Shown: piece by piece, positions 1-7,736 of the stretch
Layout of the letters: each line of letters opens with the position of its first letter
Numbering within the stretch: the stretch's first letter is position 1
Assembly: GCF_022568815.1 (NCBI RefSeq)
Contig: NZ_JAKZHX010000009.1
Coordinates: 1 to 64,000, forward strand
DNA: 64,000 nt
Origin: Undibacterium paludis
GTDB taxonomy: Bacteria; Pseudomonadota; Gammaproteobacteria; Burkholderiales; Burkholderiaceae_D
Direction of reading: 5' to 3'
Notes under the pieces: model-generated
What the model was told of the DNA's origin: nothing
Seen by the model: only the letters and a program-made list of their open reading frames with translations
The model's database searches: none
Made by a program: the position numbers and the translations under genes

Positions 1-189
1 GTAAATGCGTAGCATGCGCTCCACACCAACAGGCGGGCGTCCGTTACCTGCCTTGGGATAATGGGGTTCTATCAGTTTGCACAGCATGGACCACGGCACG
101 ACATGATTCATCTCGGAGAGAAACACCGCTCGCTTTGTTGTCTTGGCGTAGCGTTCAAATCCACCTTCGGCAAATGTCGTCTGTTTCAT
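1..189 (-). CDS. IS5-family transposase, N-terminal part (cut by window edge)
   Basis: This encodes the N-terminal 63 residues of an IS5-group DDE transposase and runs off the left edge. It starts with MKQTTFAEGGFERY and continues through a segment ending RPPVGVERMLRIY, which matches the conserved N-terminal DUF772-type dimerisation/DNA-binding domain of this family. The catalytic DDE domain would lie outside the window. The start is the first ATG inside the inferred IS end, with a leader of about 77 bp. No frameshift is visible in the part shown. Whether the whole gene is intact cannot be judged. Confidence 0.85.
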   Translation of the reverse strand, partial: MKQTTFAEGGFERYAKTTKRAVFLSEMNHVVPWSMLCKLIEPHYPKAGNGRPPVGVERMLRIY

Positions 190-266
190 CGCATTCGTGA
201 TTCAATGGGCAATAGGCTTATATTAACGTTTCTGAAGCGATACTCGGATACTTAATCAGAGATTCC
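1..266 (-). mobile_element. IS5-family insertion sequence, one end only
   Basis: The left edge of the window holds one end of an insertion sequence whose remainder lies outside. On the minus strand the element seems to begin at 266 with GGAATCTCTGATTAAG, a typical IS5-type terminus, followed inward by a short leader and the transposase start at 189. The four bases just outside (CTAA, 267-270) fit the YTAR target preference of the IS5 group. The other end and the duplicated target are not in the window, so both boundary and duplication are inferred. Confidence 0.75.
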
Positions 267-272
267 CTAACT

Positions 273-294
273 CATGCATGCACGTACATGCATG
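273..294. repeat. 22-bp near-perfect palindrome
   Basis: Two copies of CATGCATG (273-280 and 287-294) flank a six-base centre. As a dyad, 20 of 22 positions are symmetric. It lies between the IS end and the stop codon of the nitroreductase gene, 12 bp downstream of the latter. There is no U-tract on either side, so it is not a classical terminator. It could be a protein-binding site or simply a weak transcript-end hairpin. Confidence 0.5.
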
Positions 295-306
295 GTAAAA
301 CCATAC

Positions 307-888
307 TCAGACTATTTTGCAGGCTTCATCAAAAGCCAGGCGCGGTGAACGCGGGAACAATTGTGTAGCATTACCATACCCCAGATTACAGATAAAGTTG
401 ACCTTGATGCTGCTGCCAGCAAAGAAGGTATCATTCAGTTTATCGGCGTCAAAACCTGACATAGGACCGCAATCCAGCCCTGCTGCGCGGGCTGCCAACA
501 TGAAATAAGCCCCCTGCAAGGAAGAATTGCGGAAAGCCGTGGCATCAATAGCAGCCTGATTGCCGGCAAACCACGAGCGTGCATCTGCATGTGGGAACAA
601 CTGCGGCAGCTTTTCGTAAAACTCCATATCCATGCCTATGATGGCAGTCACTGGAGCCGCTTTGGTTTTTTCAAAATTACCCTGGGATACACAGGCCAGC
701 AATTTCTCTTTTTCAGCAACAGATCTGACGAATACGATGCGAGCTGGGGAGCAATTGGCAGAAGTCGCGCCCCACTTCATCAAATCATATATTTCCTGCA
801 ATTGTTCATCCGTCACCGGCTTGTCCAGCCAGGCATTATGGGTACGGGCGTTTATAAACAAAATGTCTATTGCTTCTTTGGATAACAT
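307..888 (-). CDS. rutE: Malonic semialdehyde reductase-like nitroreductase (RutE/HadB family)
   Basis: FMN-dependent nitroreductase-fold enzyme of about 193 residues, close in length to E. coli RutE (196), which reduces malonic semialdehyde to 3-hydroxypropionate in pyrimidine catabolism. The segment ARTHNAW near the N-terminus and the following [15 protein letters not shown] block are the characteristic RutE-type motifs for FMN binding. The ATG at 888 is preferred because AAAGGAAG precedes it at good spacing; a TTG at 903 lies upstream of that ribosome-binding site. No other rut genes are present nearby, so a general quinone/nitro/aldehyde reductase role is equally possible. Confidence 0.8.
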   Translation of the reverse strand: MLSKEAIDILFINARTHNAWLDKPVTDEQLQEIYDLMKWGATSANCSPARIVFVRSVAEKEKLLACVSQGNFEKTKAAPVTAIIGMDMEFYEKLPQLFPHADARSWFAGNQAAIDATAFRNSSLQGAYFMLAARAAGLDCGPMSGFDADKLNDTFFAGSSIKVNFICNLGYGNATQLFPRSPRLAFDEACKIV

Positions 889-999
889 GGGGCTTCCTTT
901 CAAAATAGTGCTGGATGATACCGCAAGTCGGCAAAAGCTTCAGCCCATGTCATCACGATTCCTTTTACAATAGGCCCACTTCGGATTTTCTGCACTTTT

Positions 1000-1428
1000 A
1001 TGTTTACCCCCAGCCAACACGATGTACGCCGTTTTTTTTGTGAAACCTTTCGCAAGTCCCGCGAAAACCTGGTATTGACACCACTGGAAATCATCGCCTC
1101 AGACTGGATCAGGCAGCACCCTGAATATGATGCCGACCTGGCAGATGTGGAGCTTGCCCTGCAAGCCAATTACAGCGTCGACCAGGGACAAACCAATCCT
1201 TTTTTGCACCTGTCCATGCACCTGTCCATCGCTGAGCAGATTTCCGTCGATCAACCACCGGGGATCAGGCAGGCATTCCAGATACTGGCCAGAAAACACC
1301 AGTCTGAGCACGAAGCGCACCATGAAATCATGGAGTGTCTGGGGGAAATGATCTGGAATTCACAAAGAACAGGCTTGCCACCTGATGGGCAAGCCTATAT
1401 TGAAGCGCTGAAGCAACGATGCAGCTAA
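1000..1428 (+). CDS. DUF1841 family protein
   Basis: A 142-residue soluble protein matching the proteobacterial DUF1841 family over its whole length: MFTPSQHDVRRFF at the N-terminus, PEYDADLAD, the HLSMHLSIAEQ segment and a HEAHHEIMECLGEMIW stretch near the C-terminus. The histidine/acid-rich HEAHH segment looks like a potential metal site but no function is established. A TACAAT -10-like hexamer lies at 966-971. It is monocistronic and converges on bamC, with a bidirectional terminator between. Confidence 0.85.
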   Translation: MFTPSQHDVRRFFCETFRKSRENLVLTPLEIIASDWIRQHPEYDADLADVELALQANYSVDQGQTNPFLHLSMHLSIAEQISVDQPPGIRQAFQILARKHQSEHEAHHEIMECLGEMIWNSQRTGLPPDGQAYIEALKQRCS

Positions 1429-1467
1429 CAGGCTACAACAGCGCAGAACAACAAATTTGCTGCAAAT

Positions 1468-1497
1468 AAAAAAAGCGAGGACTAGCCTCGCTTTTTT
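1468..1497. terminator. Bidirectional intrinsic terminator between DUF1841 gene and bamC
   Basis: GCGAGG (1475-1480), a five-base loop, and CCTCGC (1486-1491) form a stem flanked by A7 on the left and T6 on the right, giving a U-tract on both strands. It sits between two convergent genes. Confidence 0.9.
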
Positions 1498-1511
1498 ATC
1501 AACTTGATCGC

Positions 1512-2678
1512 TTATTTCAACTGGTCATTCAAGAGTTGCAGGATTTTCTCTGCGACCGGTGAGGAATCCACCTTACCATCGCTACCGTGCACGGAAACAT
1601 GGCTGACTTCACCATTGGCAGCGTTCTTGACGAGGATGCGGTATTTCTGGGTATTCTTCGTTGCATCACTGGTGGAACCAAACGAGAACAGCCTGGAGAA
1701 GAAACCTTCACCGCCGCCCTTGTTCTTGGCGTCAATATCCTGGTCCACATAACGAACAAAATACAGTCCTTGCGAGCGATCACGGTCTTCTACCGTAAAG
1801 CCTATGCGGTCCAGTGCCAGACCGACCCTGCGCCATGAACGATCAAACGCCTCATCGACTTCGACATAAGTCTTGCCGTCAGCCTTCAACAGTTGGGCAT
1901 GAGCTTTGCCGTTTGCGGCCGGTGCAGCCACTGCAGTCTTAGCTTTTTCGCCATCAGAACCCAAGCGTACCATCAGGCGTGACAGGAACTCAGCTTCCAG
2001 TCCAGGGTCCGCCGCACGAGGCGTCCATACTGTGCCGTCTTTTTGCGCACCAACCAGCACTTCCTGGGCACCACGATGGCTGATGTAAATTTCCACTTCA
2101 CCATTCGCGCCACGCTCAATACGAGTACGGAATTTGTCACGCTCGCCGGTAGAATACAGAGAGTCGAGAACCTTGCCCAAGGTATTGCGAATAATATCCT
2201 GAGGGATTTTTGCACGGTTCTCAGCCCAGTCGGTTTCCATGACGCCAGCTTCCTGATTTTCTACATTGATCAGGAAACCCAATTCCTGCCAGAAATCCTT
2301 CAGCTGTGGCCACAAGGCTTCTGGCGTGTCCTTCACCACCAACCAGCGGCTATTGCCATTGCGCTCTATGCGCATATTCTGAATCTGTTTGGCGGCAACT
2401 ACGCCGCTGCTACTATTGGCAGCCTTATTACCCTTTTCAAGGTTATAGCTGGAAGCTGTTGCGCTACTTTTGTTTGCTTCAGGGATGGAAAAGCGGTTGT
2501 CGCGTCGTATCTGCGTCAAATCTGGTGGCACCTCCAGAGAGGCGGTCGTTGCCTTGCTGGCGCTTCTATAGTCGATCCGGTTTGGTTCGAGAATATTGCC
2601 GATTGAACTACAGCCAGTCAGACCTGCCAGCGCCAATGCGCCTATGATCCCGTTTTTAGCAACAAAGCTTTTTGCCAT
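1512..2678 (-). CDS. bamC: Outer membrane protein assembly factor BamC (NlpB), lipoprotein
   Basis: Lipoprotein subunit of the BAM complex, which inserts beta-barrel proteins into the outer membrane. The 388-residue product begins MAKSFVAKNG, has a hydrophobic signal and a lipobox LTGC with the acylated cysteine near residue 23. It is followed by the unstructured BamC linker (PNRIDYRSA...PPDLTQ, the segment that binds BamD) and two helix-grip domains. The ATG at 2678 is chosen because AGGGA precedes it and it starts the signal peptide; an ATG-less extension to 2705 adds nothing. The gene follows dapA on the same strand, as in many proteobacteria. It is about 40 residues longer than the E. coli protein. 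Confidence 0.92.
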   Translation of the reverse strand: MAKSFVAKNGIIGALALAGLTGCSSIGNILEPNRIDYRSASKATTASLEVPPDLTQIRRDNRFSIPEANKSSATASSYNLEKGNKAANSSSGVVAAKQIQNMRIERNGNSRWLVVKDTPEALWPQLKDFWQELGFLINVENQEAGVMETDWAENRAKIPQDIIRNTLGKVLDSLYSTGERDKFRTRIERGANGEVEIYISHRGAQEVLVGAQKDGTVWTPRAADPGLEAEFLSRLMVRLGSDGEKAKTAVAAPAANGKAHAQLLKADGKTYVEVDEAFDRSWRRVGLALDRIGFTVEDRDRSQGLYFVRYVDQDIDAKNKGGGEGFFSRLFSFGSTSDATKNTQKYRILVKNAANGEVSHVSVHGSDGKVDSSPVAEKILQLLNDQLK

Positions 2679-2753
2679 GTGAAAGTCCCTACGTATTAGT
2701 ATCAATTAAAACTGCGTGAAGCAAACGTGCATGTTTCCAGGCCGTTCAGGGGG

Positions 2754-3638
2754 TCATTGTAATACACCGGCTTCACGCATCGCTGCGCGAACGGTTTCAT
2801 GATATTGCTCGGCCATGGTCACCAGGGGCAAACGTATTCCCGTCGGTATCAAGCCCATTTCCGCCATTGCCCACTTCACTGGCAAAGGATTGGGTTCGAT
2901 AAACAATTTGTTGTGCAGGGGAATCATGCGATTATTGATGGCAATGGCTTGCTTGACATCACCTTGCATGGCAGCGGCGCACAATTCATGCATGGCCTTG
3001 GGCGCCACATTGGCCGTCACGGAAATGTTGCCCTTGCCACCATACAGCATCAACGCAACGGCAGTCGCATCATCACCAGAATAGACAGCGAAAGATGGGG
3101 GTGCCAGACGGATCAGGTCGGTGCCACGGGCAATATTACCCGTAGCGTCCTTGACACCAATAATGCCAGGTACCTGCGCCAGACGCAGTATGGTTTCATT
3201 CGACATGTCTGCCACGGTACGACCAGGCACATTGTACAAAATGATCGGAATATCAACCGATTCAGCAATCTTCTTGAAATGCTGGTACATACCTTCCTGG
3301 GTAGGACGGTTGTAATAAGGCACGACCTGCAAGGAGGCATCCGCACCAGCCTGCTTGGCAAACTTGGTCAGCGCTATTGCTTCTTCTGTTGAATTGCCGC
3401 CAGAGCCAGCGATGATCGGAATACGTTTATTTGCATGCTCAACAGCAACACGTATCAGTTCGCAATGTTCCTCAACGGAAACAGTGGGAGACTCACCTGT
3501 TGTACCAACAATCACGATGCCATCGGTACCTTCGGCAATATGCCAGTCAATCAATTTGCGCAAACAAGGCAAATCGAGACTACCATCTGCATGCATGGGG
3601 GTTACGATCGCAACCAGACTACCTTGAATCTTTGTCAT
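2754..3638 (-). CDS. dapA: 4-hydroxy-tetrahydrodipicolinate synthase
   Basis: Condenses pyruvate with aspartate semialdehyde, the first committed step of lysine/diaminopimelate synthesis. The 294-residue TIM barrel contains GTTGESPT (substrate loop), the catalytic tyrosine in ILYNVPGRT and the Schiff-base lysine in GVKDATG. Length matches the family. It lies 75 bp upstream of bamC and downstream of the methyltransferase gene on the minus strand. The Shine-Dalgarno sequence is weak, although the ATG at 3638 fits the family N-terminus ([15 protein letters not shown]). Confidence 0.97.
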   Translation of the reverse strand: MTKIQGSLVAIVTPMHADGSLDLPCLRKLIDWHIAEGTDGIVIVGTTGESPTVSVEEHCELIRVAVEHANKRIPIIAGSGGNSTEEAIALTKFAKQAGADASLQVVPYYNRPTQEGMYQHFKKIAESVDIPIILYNVPGRTVADMSNETILRLAQVPGIIGVKDATGNIARGTDLIRLAPPSFAVYSGDDATAVALMLYGGKGNISVTANVAPKAMHELCAAAMQGDVKQAIAINNRMIPLHNKLFIEPNPLPVKWAMAEMGLIPTGIRLPLVTMAEQYHETVRAAMREAGVLQ

Positions 3639-3737
3639 GTTAATGCAAGAAAAAAGTAAAACCCTGATTGTAGCGGATACGCTGGTGATCGGGGCGCAAA
3701 TAGCAGGATAAAGCCTCTAAACTTGTGAGCATTTGAT

Positions 3738-4334
3738 TCAAAGCTTGTCCAAAGCACTGACTTTTCCAGTTTTTCTGGCACAAATTCGCTGCAGCATGGC
3801 TGGTTTAGGTTGATCAACATAGCCATTTTCATAGGCAATGACTGACATTCTGACTTGAGGATTAGACTGCATCTGCGCCAGAAGTTCGCCAGACTGCAAT
3901 AAAAAGGCAGGATTTGATGGCTTGCCAAACAATTCATTGCCGGCAGCAAAGGTTTCGTAGATCAATAGCCCCTGGTCTTGCAAGCTGGCAAGCAACTGGG
4001 GGAACAAGGGGCGATGCAGGTAATTGCAGACGATGACAGCTGCCAGGCTGCTTTCAGCAAAAGGCCAGTCAAATCCTGCGTCACCAGTTTCCAGATCGTG
4101 CCTGATGGTCTCAATACCTGCGGCTTGCAGCTGTGCAAATCCCTGCATATCCCTGTCCAGAGCCCACACCTGCAAACCCAGGGAGTTCAGATAGCAACTA
4201 TTCCGGCCGCTCCCACAGGCAAGGTCCAGCACAACGCCATCAAGCTCTTGCATCAAAGGAGCAAAGCGTTGCAGCCATGCAGAAGGCTGGGTGAGCTGCA
4301 AATGCGATCTGGCTGTCATCATGCTATTGGACAA
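3738..4334 (-). CDS. Class I SAM-dependent methyltransferase (TehB-like)
   Basis: A 198-residue Rossmann-fold methyltransferase. Motif I is VLDLACGSGRNSCYL at about residues 35-49, followed by an acidic residue at the end of strand 2 (ALDRD) and the motif IV region VIVCNYLHRPLFP. Substrate is unknown; small molecules such as tellurite/thiols are typical of relatives. A TTG start at 4334 is preferred since GAGG lies five bases upstream; two in-frame ATGs follow at 4322 and 4319. The gene is 15 bp downstream of the S2P-like gene and probably cotranscribed with it. Confidence 0.8.
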   Translation of the reverse strand: MSNSMMTARSHLQLTQPSAWLQRFAPLMQELDGVVLDLACGSGRNSCYLNSLGLQVWALDRDMQGFAQLQAAGIETIRHDLETGDAGFDWPFAESSLAAVIVCNYLHRPLFPQLLASLQDQGLLIYETFAAGNELFGKPSNPAFLLQSGELLAQMQSNPQVRMSVIAYENGYVDQPKPAMLQRICARKTGKVSALDKL

Positions 4335-4349
4335 AGCGACCTCGACAAT

Positions 4350-5009
4350 TCAGCCCAGCAACATATAAAACGGTGAGGCAAGTAGCTGCAATGCGAAACC
4401 ACCCAGCGCCATCAGGGGCCCCATCCAGTACTGCAAGATGTGTAGCATGGCCAAACCTATCAGGATGAAGAAACAATAGGGTTCTATTTTGGCAAATTTG
4501 TATGCCTGCGCATGGGGCAGCAGGCTGAGCAGTATCTGACCACCAGCAAGCGGGGGGATGGGTAACAAATGAAATGCGAACATCGCCAGGTTTGTCAAAA
4601 CCCCTGCGCGCGTCATCTCCAGAAAGAAAATCTCGTCAATCTTGAAAAGCCCCAGGAGCAAGGACAGTAACAACCAGGCGAAGCCCATGACCAGGTTAAA
4701 TGCCGGTCCTGATAAGGCAATCCATTTCAGGTTCCTTTTAGGATCACGCAACATGGAATAATTGATGGGCATGGGTTTCGCATAGCCAAACAAAAAAGTA
4801 CCGTTGCTGACCAGATAAAGAACCGCCGGCATAACCAGAGTGCCAATAGGGTCGATATGCACCATGGGATTAAAACTGAGCCTACCTTGTGCAAGTGCCG
4901 TCGTATCACCAAAATAACGGGCGGCATAACCACGTGCTGCCTCATATAAAGTGATGGCAAAAACGACGGGTAAGGCATAAACCAGGACTGTTTGTATCAG
5001 ATCATTCAT
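4350..5009 (-). CDS. Site-2 protease (M50) homologue lacking zinc ligands
   Basis: A 219-residue polytopic membrane protein clearly homologous to the minimal cytosolic-type M50 family: FGYAKPMPINY, the ALSGPAFNLVMGFAW membrane segment and FAFHLLPIPPLAGG. The residues that should bind zinc are gone. The HExxH motif reads YEAAR (codons TAT GAG GCA GCA CGT, near residues 22-26), and the conserved LDG aspartate is alanine in PPLAGG. Proteolysis is therefore not expected, although length, membrane segments and reading frame are intact. Relatives with HEAAH are active intramembrane proteases. It lies in an apparent operon with yciO and the methyltransferase. A scaffold, regulatory or substrate-binding pseudo-protease role is inferred. 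Confidence 0.85.
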   Translation of the reverse strand: MNDLIQTVLVYALPVVFAITLYEAARGYAARYFGDTTALAQGRLSFNPMVHIDPIGTLVMPAVLYLVSNGTFLFGYAKPMPINYSMLRDPKRNLKWIALSGPAFNLVMGFAWLLLSLLLGLFKIDEIFFLEMTRAGVLTNLAMFAFHLLPIPPLAGGQILLSLLPHAQAYKFAKIEPYCFFILIGLAMLHILQYWMGPLMALGGFALQLLASPFYMLLG

Positions 5010-5012
5010 GTA

Positions 5013-5058
5013 TTGACTCTTGAATTAACGCTTGGAATAACGCTTGGATTGACTCTTG
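5013..5058. repeat. Nested short direct repeats
   Basis: TTGACTCTTG occurs at 5013-5022 and 5049-5058, enclosing two copies of AACGCTTGGA (5027-5036 and 5039-5048). The block lies immediately upstream of the S2P-like gene. It looks like slippage-generated sequence rather than a regulatory array. Confidence 0.5.
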
Positions 5059-5113
5059 CCTGCATCAACTTGCGTCAACACAGGCAGCAAGAAGAAATCG
5101 GGCAAATCGTGCA

Positions 5114-5737
5114 CTACAAACCGAATAGTGACACGTCACCCCTGCCCTGGCGCACCAGTTCCGGCGCGTCCCTCGTCATATCGATCACACTTGTCGGCAC
5201 CAGGCTGCAGGCCCCGCCATCAATGACCAGGTCAACGAGCTTCTCCAGCCTTTGACGCACTTGTTCAGGATCAGTCATCGGCTCTGCTTCGTCGGGTAAT
5301 ATCAGCGTGGTGCCAAGCAAAGGCTGTTTAAGCTCTTCCAGCAGCGCATGGGTAATCGCATTTTCCGGCACGCGCAGACCTATGGTTTTTCGCGACGGGT
5401 GGCTGAGTCGACGTGGCACCTCTTTGGTGGCTTCCAGGATAAACGTGTACGGACCAGGCGTTGCCGCCTTCAGCATGCGGTATTGGCGGTTATCGACCTT
5501 GGCATACAGGGCAATTTCAGACAGGTCACGGCATAACAAGGTCAGATGATGTTTTTCATCGACGCCGCGTATTTTGCGCAAACGGGTCACCGCATCCCTG
5601 TCATCAAGATGACAGACCAGGGCGTAGCAGGAGTCTGTAGGCAAGGCAACGATGCCGCCATTGTCAATGATCTGCACCGCCTGCTTGATCAACCTTAACT
5701 GCGGATTATCGGGGTGTATCTGGAAAAATTGGCTCAT
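5114..5737 (-). CDS. YciO/Sua5/YrdC-family protein (threonylcarbamoyl-AMP synthase-like)
   Basis: A 207-residue single-domain YrdC-fold protein. LPTDSCYAL near residue 35, KHHLTLLCRDLS, and a PGPYTFIL segment are the family nucleotide/tRNA-binding features. Sua5/TsaC members make threonylcarbamoyl-AMP for tRNA t6A; the sequence is closer to the YciO branch, whose role is less settled. It begins directly after the htpX terminator: the ATG abuts the U-tract and there is no recognisable Shine-Dalgarno sequence. It leads the likely yciO / S2P-like / methyltransferase unit. Confidence 0.85.
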   Translation of the reverse strand: MSQFFQIHPDNPQLRLIKQAVQIIDNGGIVALPTDSCYALVCHLDDRDAVTRLRKIRGVDEKHHLTLLCRDLSEIALYAKVDNRQYRMLKAATPGPYTFILEATKEVPRRLSHPSRKTIGLRVPENAITHALLEELKQPLLGTTLILPDEAEPMTDPEQVRQRLEKLVDLVIDGGACSLVPTSVIDMTRDAPELVRQGRGDVSLFGL

Positions 5738-5744
5738 AAAAACA

Positions 5745-5770
5745 AGAAAGGCGGTAGCTCGCTACCGCCG
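5745..5770 (-). terminator. Intrinsic terminator of htpX, abutting the yciO start
   Basis: On the minus strand a nine-base-pair stem (GGCGGTAGC paired with GCTACCGCC, loop GA) is followed by TTTCTTGTTTTT. The T-rich tract ends directly at the ATG of the next gene (5737). A terminator is clear, but the downstream gene then has no room for its own promoter or Shine-Dalgarno after it. Confidence 0.85.
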
Positions 5771-5792
5771 CTAAAAAAATCAGTACTGAAAA

Positions 5793-6668
5793 TTAACGCA
5801 AGTTCTGCAAGGCAGCTATGCGTTGCTCAAGTGGCGGGTGCGTAGAAAACAAAGCACCCCAGCCTGGTGTATCACTGATGCCGGAAGCAGCCATTGATTT
5901 CGGCAATTCGCCAGGCTGCAAACCGCCAAGTCTTGCCAGCGCATGTATCATGGGCTGGCGATTGCCGAGCAAGTTTGCCGAGCCCGCATCTGCACGAAAT
6001 TCACGCTGACGGGAAAACCAGGCAACAATCATCGAAGCAGCTATCCCGAACAATATCTCACAGACAAACACCGTAATCATATAACCGATACCAGGCCTGT
6101 CGTCATCGCTATTACGAAATACCGCTTTATCAACAGCATAACCGACCACTCGCGCCAGGAACACAACAAACGTATTCACCACGCCCTGTATCAAGGTCAT
6201 GGTAACCATGTCGCCATTGGCAATATGGGCAACCTCATGTCCCAGGACGGCTTCCACCTCTTCCCGCGTCATCCCCTCAAGCAAGCCTGTCGACACGGCC
6301 ACGAGCGCAGAATTTTTAAAAGCACCGGTAGCAAAGGCATTTGCTTCGCCATTATATATTGCCACCTCGGGCATACCGATGCCAGCCCTCTCGGATAAAG
6401 CCTTTACCGTATTCACCAGCCAGAACTCTGTCGATGTCGAGGGTGAATCAATGACCCTGGCACCAGTCGACCATTTTGCCATGGGCTTGCTGATCAACAA
6501 GGAGAAGATGGCGCCAGTAAAACCGACCACCAGAGAAAATGCCAGCAAGGTCGACAACTGCAAACCATTTGCCGTCAAAAACCGGTTAACACCCAGTATA
6601 GACAACACAACAGACATGACGGCGATGACCGCCAGATTGGTCAACAGAAACAGGACGATACGCTTCAT
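5793..6668 (-). CDS. htpX: Membrane-bound zinc metalloprotease HtpX
   Basis: M48-family inner-membrane protease that degrades misfolded membrane proteins alongside FtsH. The 291-residue protein has two N-terminal hydrophobic segments, the zinc motif [10 protein letters not shown] at about residues 144-153, two more membrane segments, and the downstream glutamate ligand in [13 protein letters not shown]. The ATG at 6668 is preceded by GAGGTGAG in the minus orientation. Length matches the family. It is followed by a strong terminator. Confidence 0.97.
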   Translation of the reverse strand: MKRIVLFLLTNLAVIAVMSVVLSILGVNRFLTANGLQLSTLLAFSLVVGFTGAIFSLLISKPMAKWSTGARVIDSPSTSTEFWLVNTVKALSERAGIGMPEVAIYNGEANAFATGAFKNSALVAVSTGLLEGMTREEVEAVLGHEVAHIANGDMVTMTLIQGVVNTFVVFLARVVGYAVDKAVFRNSDDDRPGIGYMITVFVCEILFGIAASMIVAWFSRQREFRADAGSANLLGNRQPMIHALARLGGLQPGELPKSMAASGISDTPGWGALFSTHPPLEQRIAALQNLR

Positions 6669-6721
6669 GACTCACCTCCCAGAGGAAATTGCACGACTCA
6701 CGCCCCATAAATGTGGCTTAA

Positions 6722-6744
6722 GTCCCTGATTTCAAGTCAGGGAC
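6722..6744 (-). terminator. Hairpin overlapping the rnm stop codon
   Basis: GTCCCTGA (6722-6729) and TCAGGGAC (6737-6744) form a perfect eight-base-pair stem with a seven-base loop containing the stop codon of the upstream minus-strand gene. The following sequence (TTAAGCC) has no U-tract, so it may act as a transcript-end stabiliser rather than an intrinsic terminator. Confidence 0.45.
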
Positions 6745-7586
6745 CACTGCTCCCAAACCGGGCGTGCCATTTTTGGCAAGGTCGGCAAACGTCCTATATC
6801 CACTTCCGCATCTTGCGGGGAATGGAAATCCGAACCACGAGAGGATAAAAATCCATAGTGCGCCGCGACTTTTGTATATTCGTCGTATTGATCGACGCTA
6901 TGACTTCCCGTTACCGTTTCTATTGCCAATCCACCAAGATTTTTGAATTCAGTGAAAAAAGCGTCAAAGGCCAAAGGACTCAGATCGTAGCGGCCGGGAT
7001 GGGCAACAACGGCAACACCACCAGCGCCACGTATCCAGCCCACTGCTTCAGTCAGGGTAGCCCAGCGATGCGGCACATATCCGGGCTTACCATCAGACAG
7101 GTAATGCCTGAACACCTCAGAAACCGAGGCACAAACACCGATTTCAACCAGGTAACGGGCAAAATGCGAGCGTGAAATCAAGTCTGGATTACCGACATAC
7201 TTGAGTGCGCCTTCATAGCTATTCTGAATGCCGGCCCGACTGGCCAGTTCTGCCGCCATATCACGTGCCCTGCGTTCACGACCAGAACGCGTCTGCGCCA
7301 GGCCATCAACCAGGTCCGAGTTTTTTTCGTCTATGTTCAGTCCAACGATATGTATGGTCTTGCCCGCCCAGGTAATCGACACCTCTACACCCGGGACATA
7401 CAGCATATCGAGGTCATGGGCAGCCGCCCTCGCTTCGGGAATACCTCGTACCTCATCATGATCAGTCATCGCCCAAACATCCACACCGTTGGCTTTGGCA
7501 CGTTCGGCCAGTTGCGCCGGAGCCAGCACCCCATCGGACACCGTAGAGTGACTATGCAAGTCGACATTAAGTTCTGAAGATAACAT
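6732..7586 (-). CDS. rnm: PHP-domain phosphatase, RNase AM / 3',5'-nucleoside bisphosphate phosphatase type
   Basis: A 284-residue PHP-domain metal-dependent phosphoesterase. DLHSHSTVSDG (residues 9-19) and MTDHDEVRG (about 40-48) supply the metal-binding His/Asp residues, with VVAHPGRY and GSDFHSP providing the later ligands. E. coli relatives (YciV/TrpH, RNase AM) remove 5' nucleotides from rRNA precursors and dephosphorylate pAp. The gene stands between the TonB-dependent receptor and htpX on the minus strand. Start at 7586 fits the family N-terminus. Confidence 0.9.
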   Translation of the reverse strand: MLSSELNVDLHSHSTVSDGVLAPAQLAERAKANGVDVWAMTDHDEVRGIPEARAAAHDLDMLYVPGVEVSITWAGKTIHIVGLNIDEKNSDLVDGLAQTRSGRERRARDMAAELASRAGIQNSYEGALKYVGNPDLISRSHFARYLVEIGVCASVSEVFRHYLSDGKPGYVPHRWATLTEAVGWIRGAGGVAVVAHPGRYDLSPLAFDAFFTEFKNLGGLAIETVTGSHSVDQYDEYTKVAAHYGFLSSRGSDFHSPQDAEVDIGRLPTLPKMARPVWEQWSLT

Positions 7587-7736
7587 GATGAATAAAATTG
7601 GCAGAAAAACAAGGGGGCAAGCTCATCAATTGCCCAACTGCCTGTTTTTTGCAGAAAGGCCGCATCCGGCGCCACAATACACAAGTATTGTACTCCCCCT
7701 GCTCTGTTCGTGCTGCACTGCACGATCAGCTTTTGC

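Noticed and set aside
61..255. Plus-strand open frame in the IS end
   Set aside because: The minus strand encodes a typical IS5 transposase N-terminus, and the plus frame runs across the inferred IS leader.
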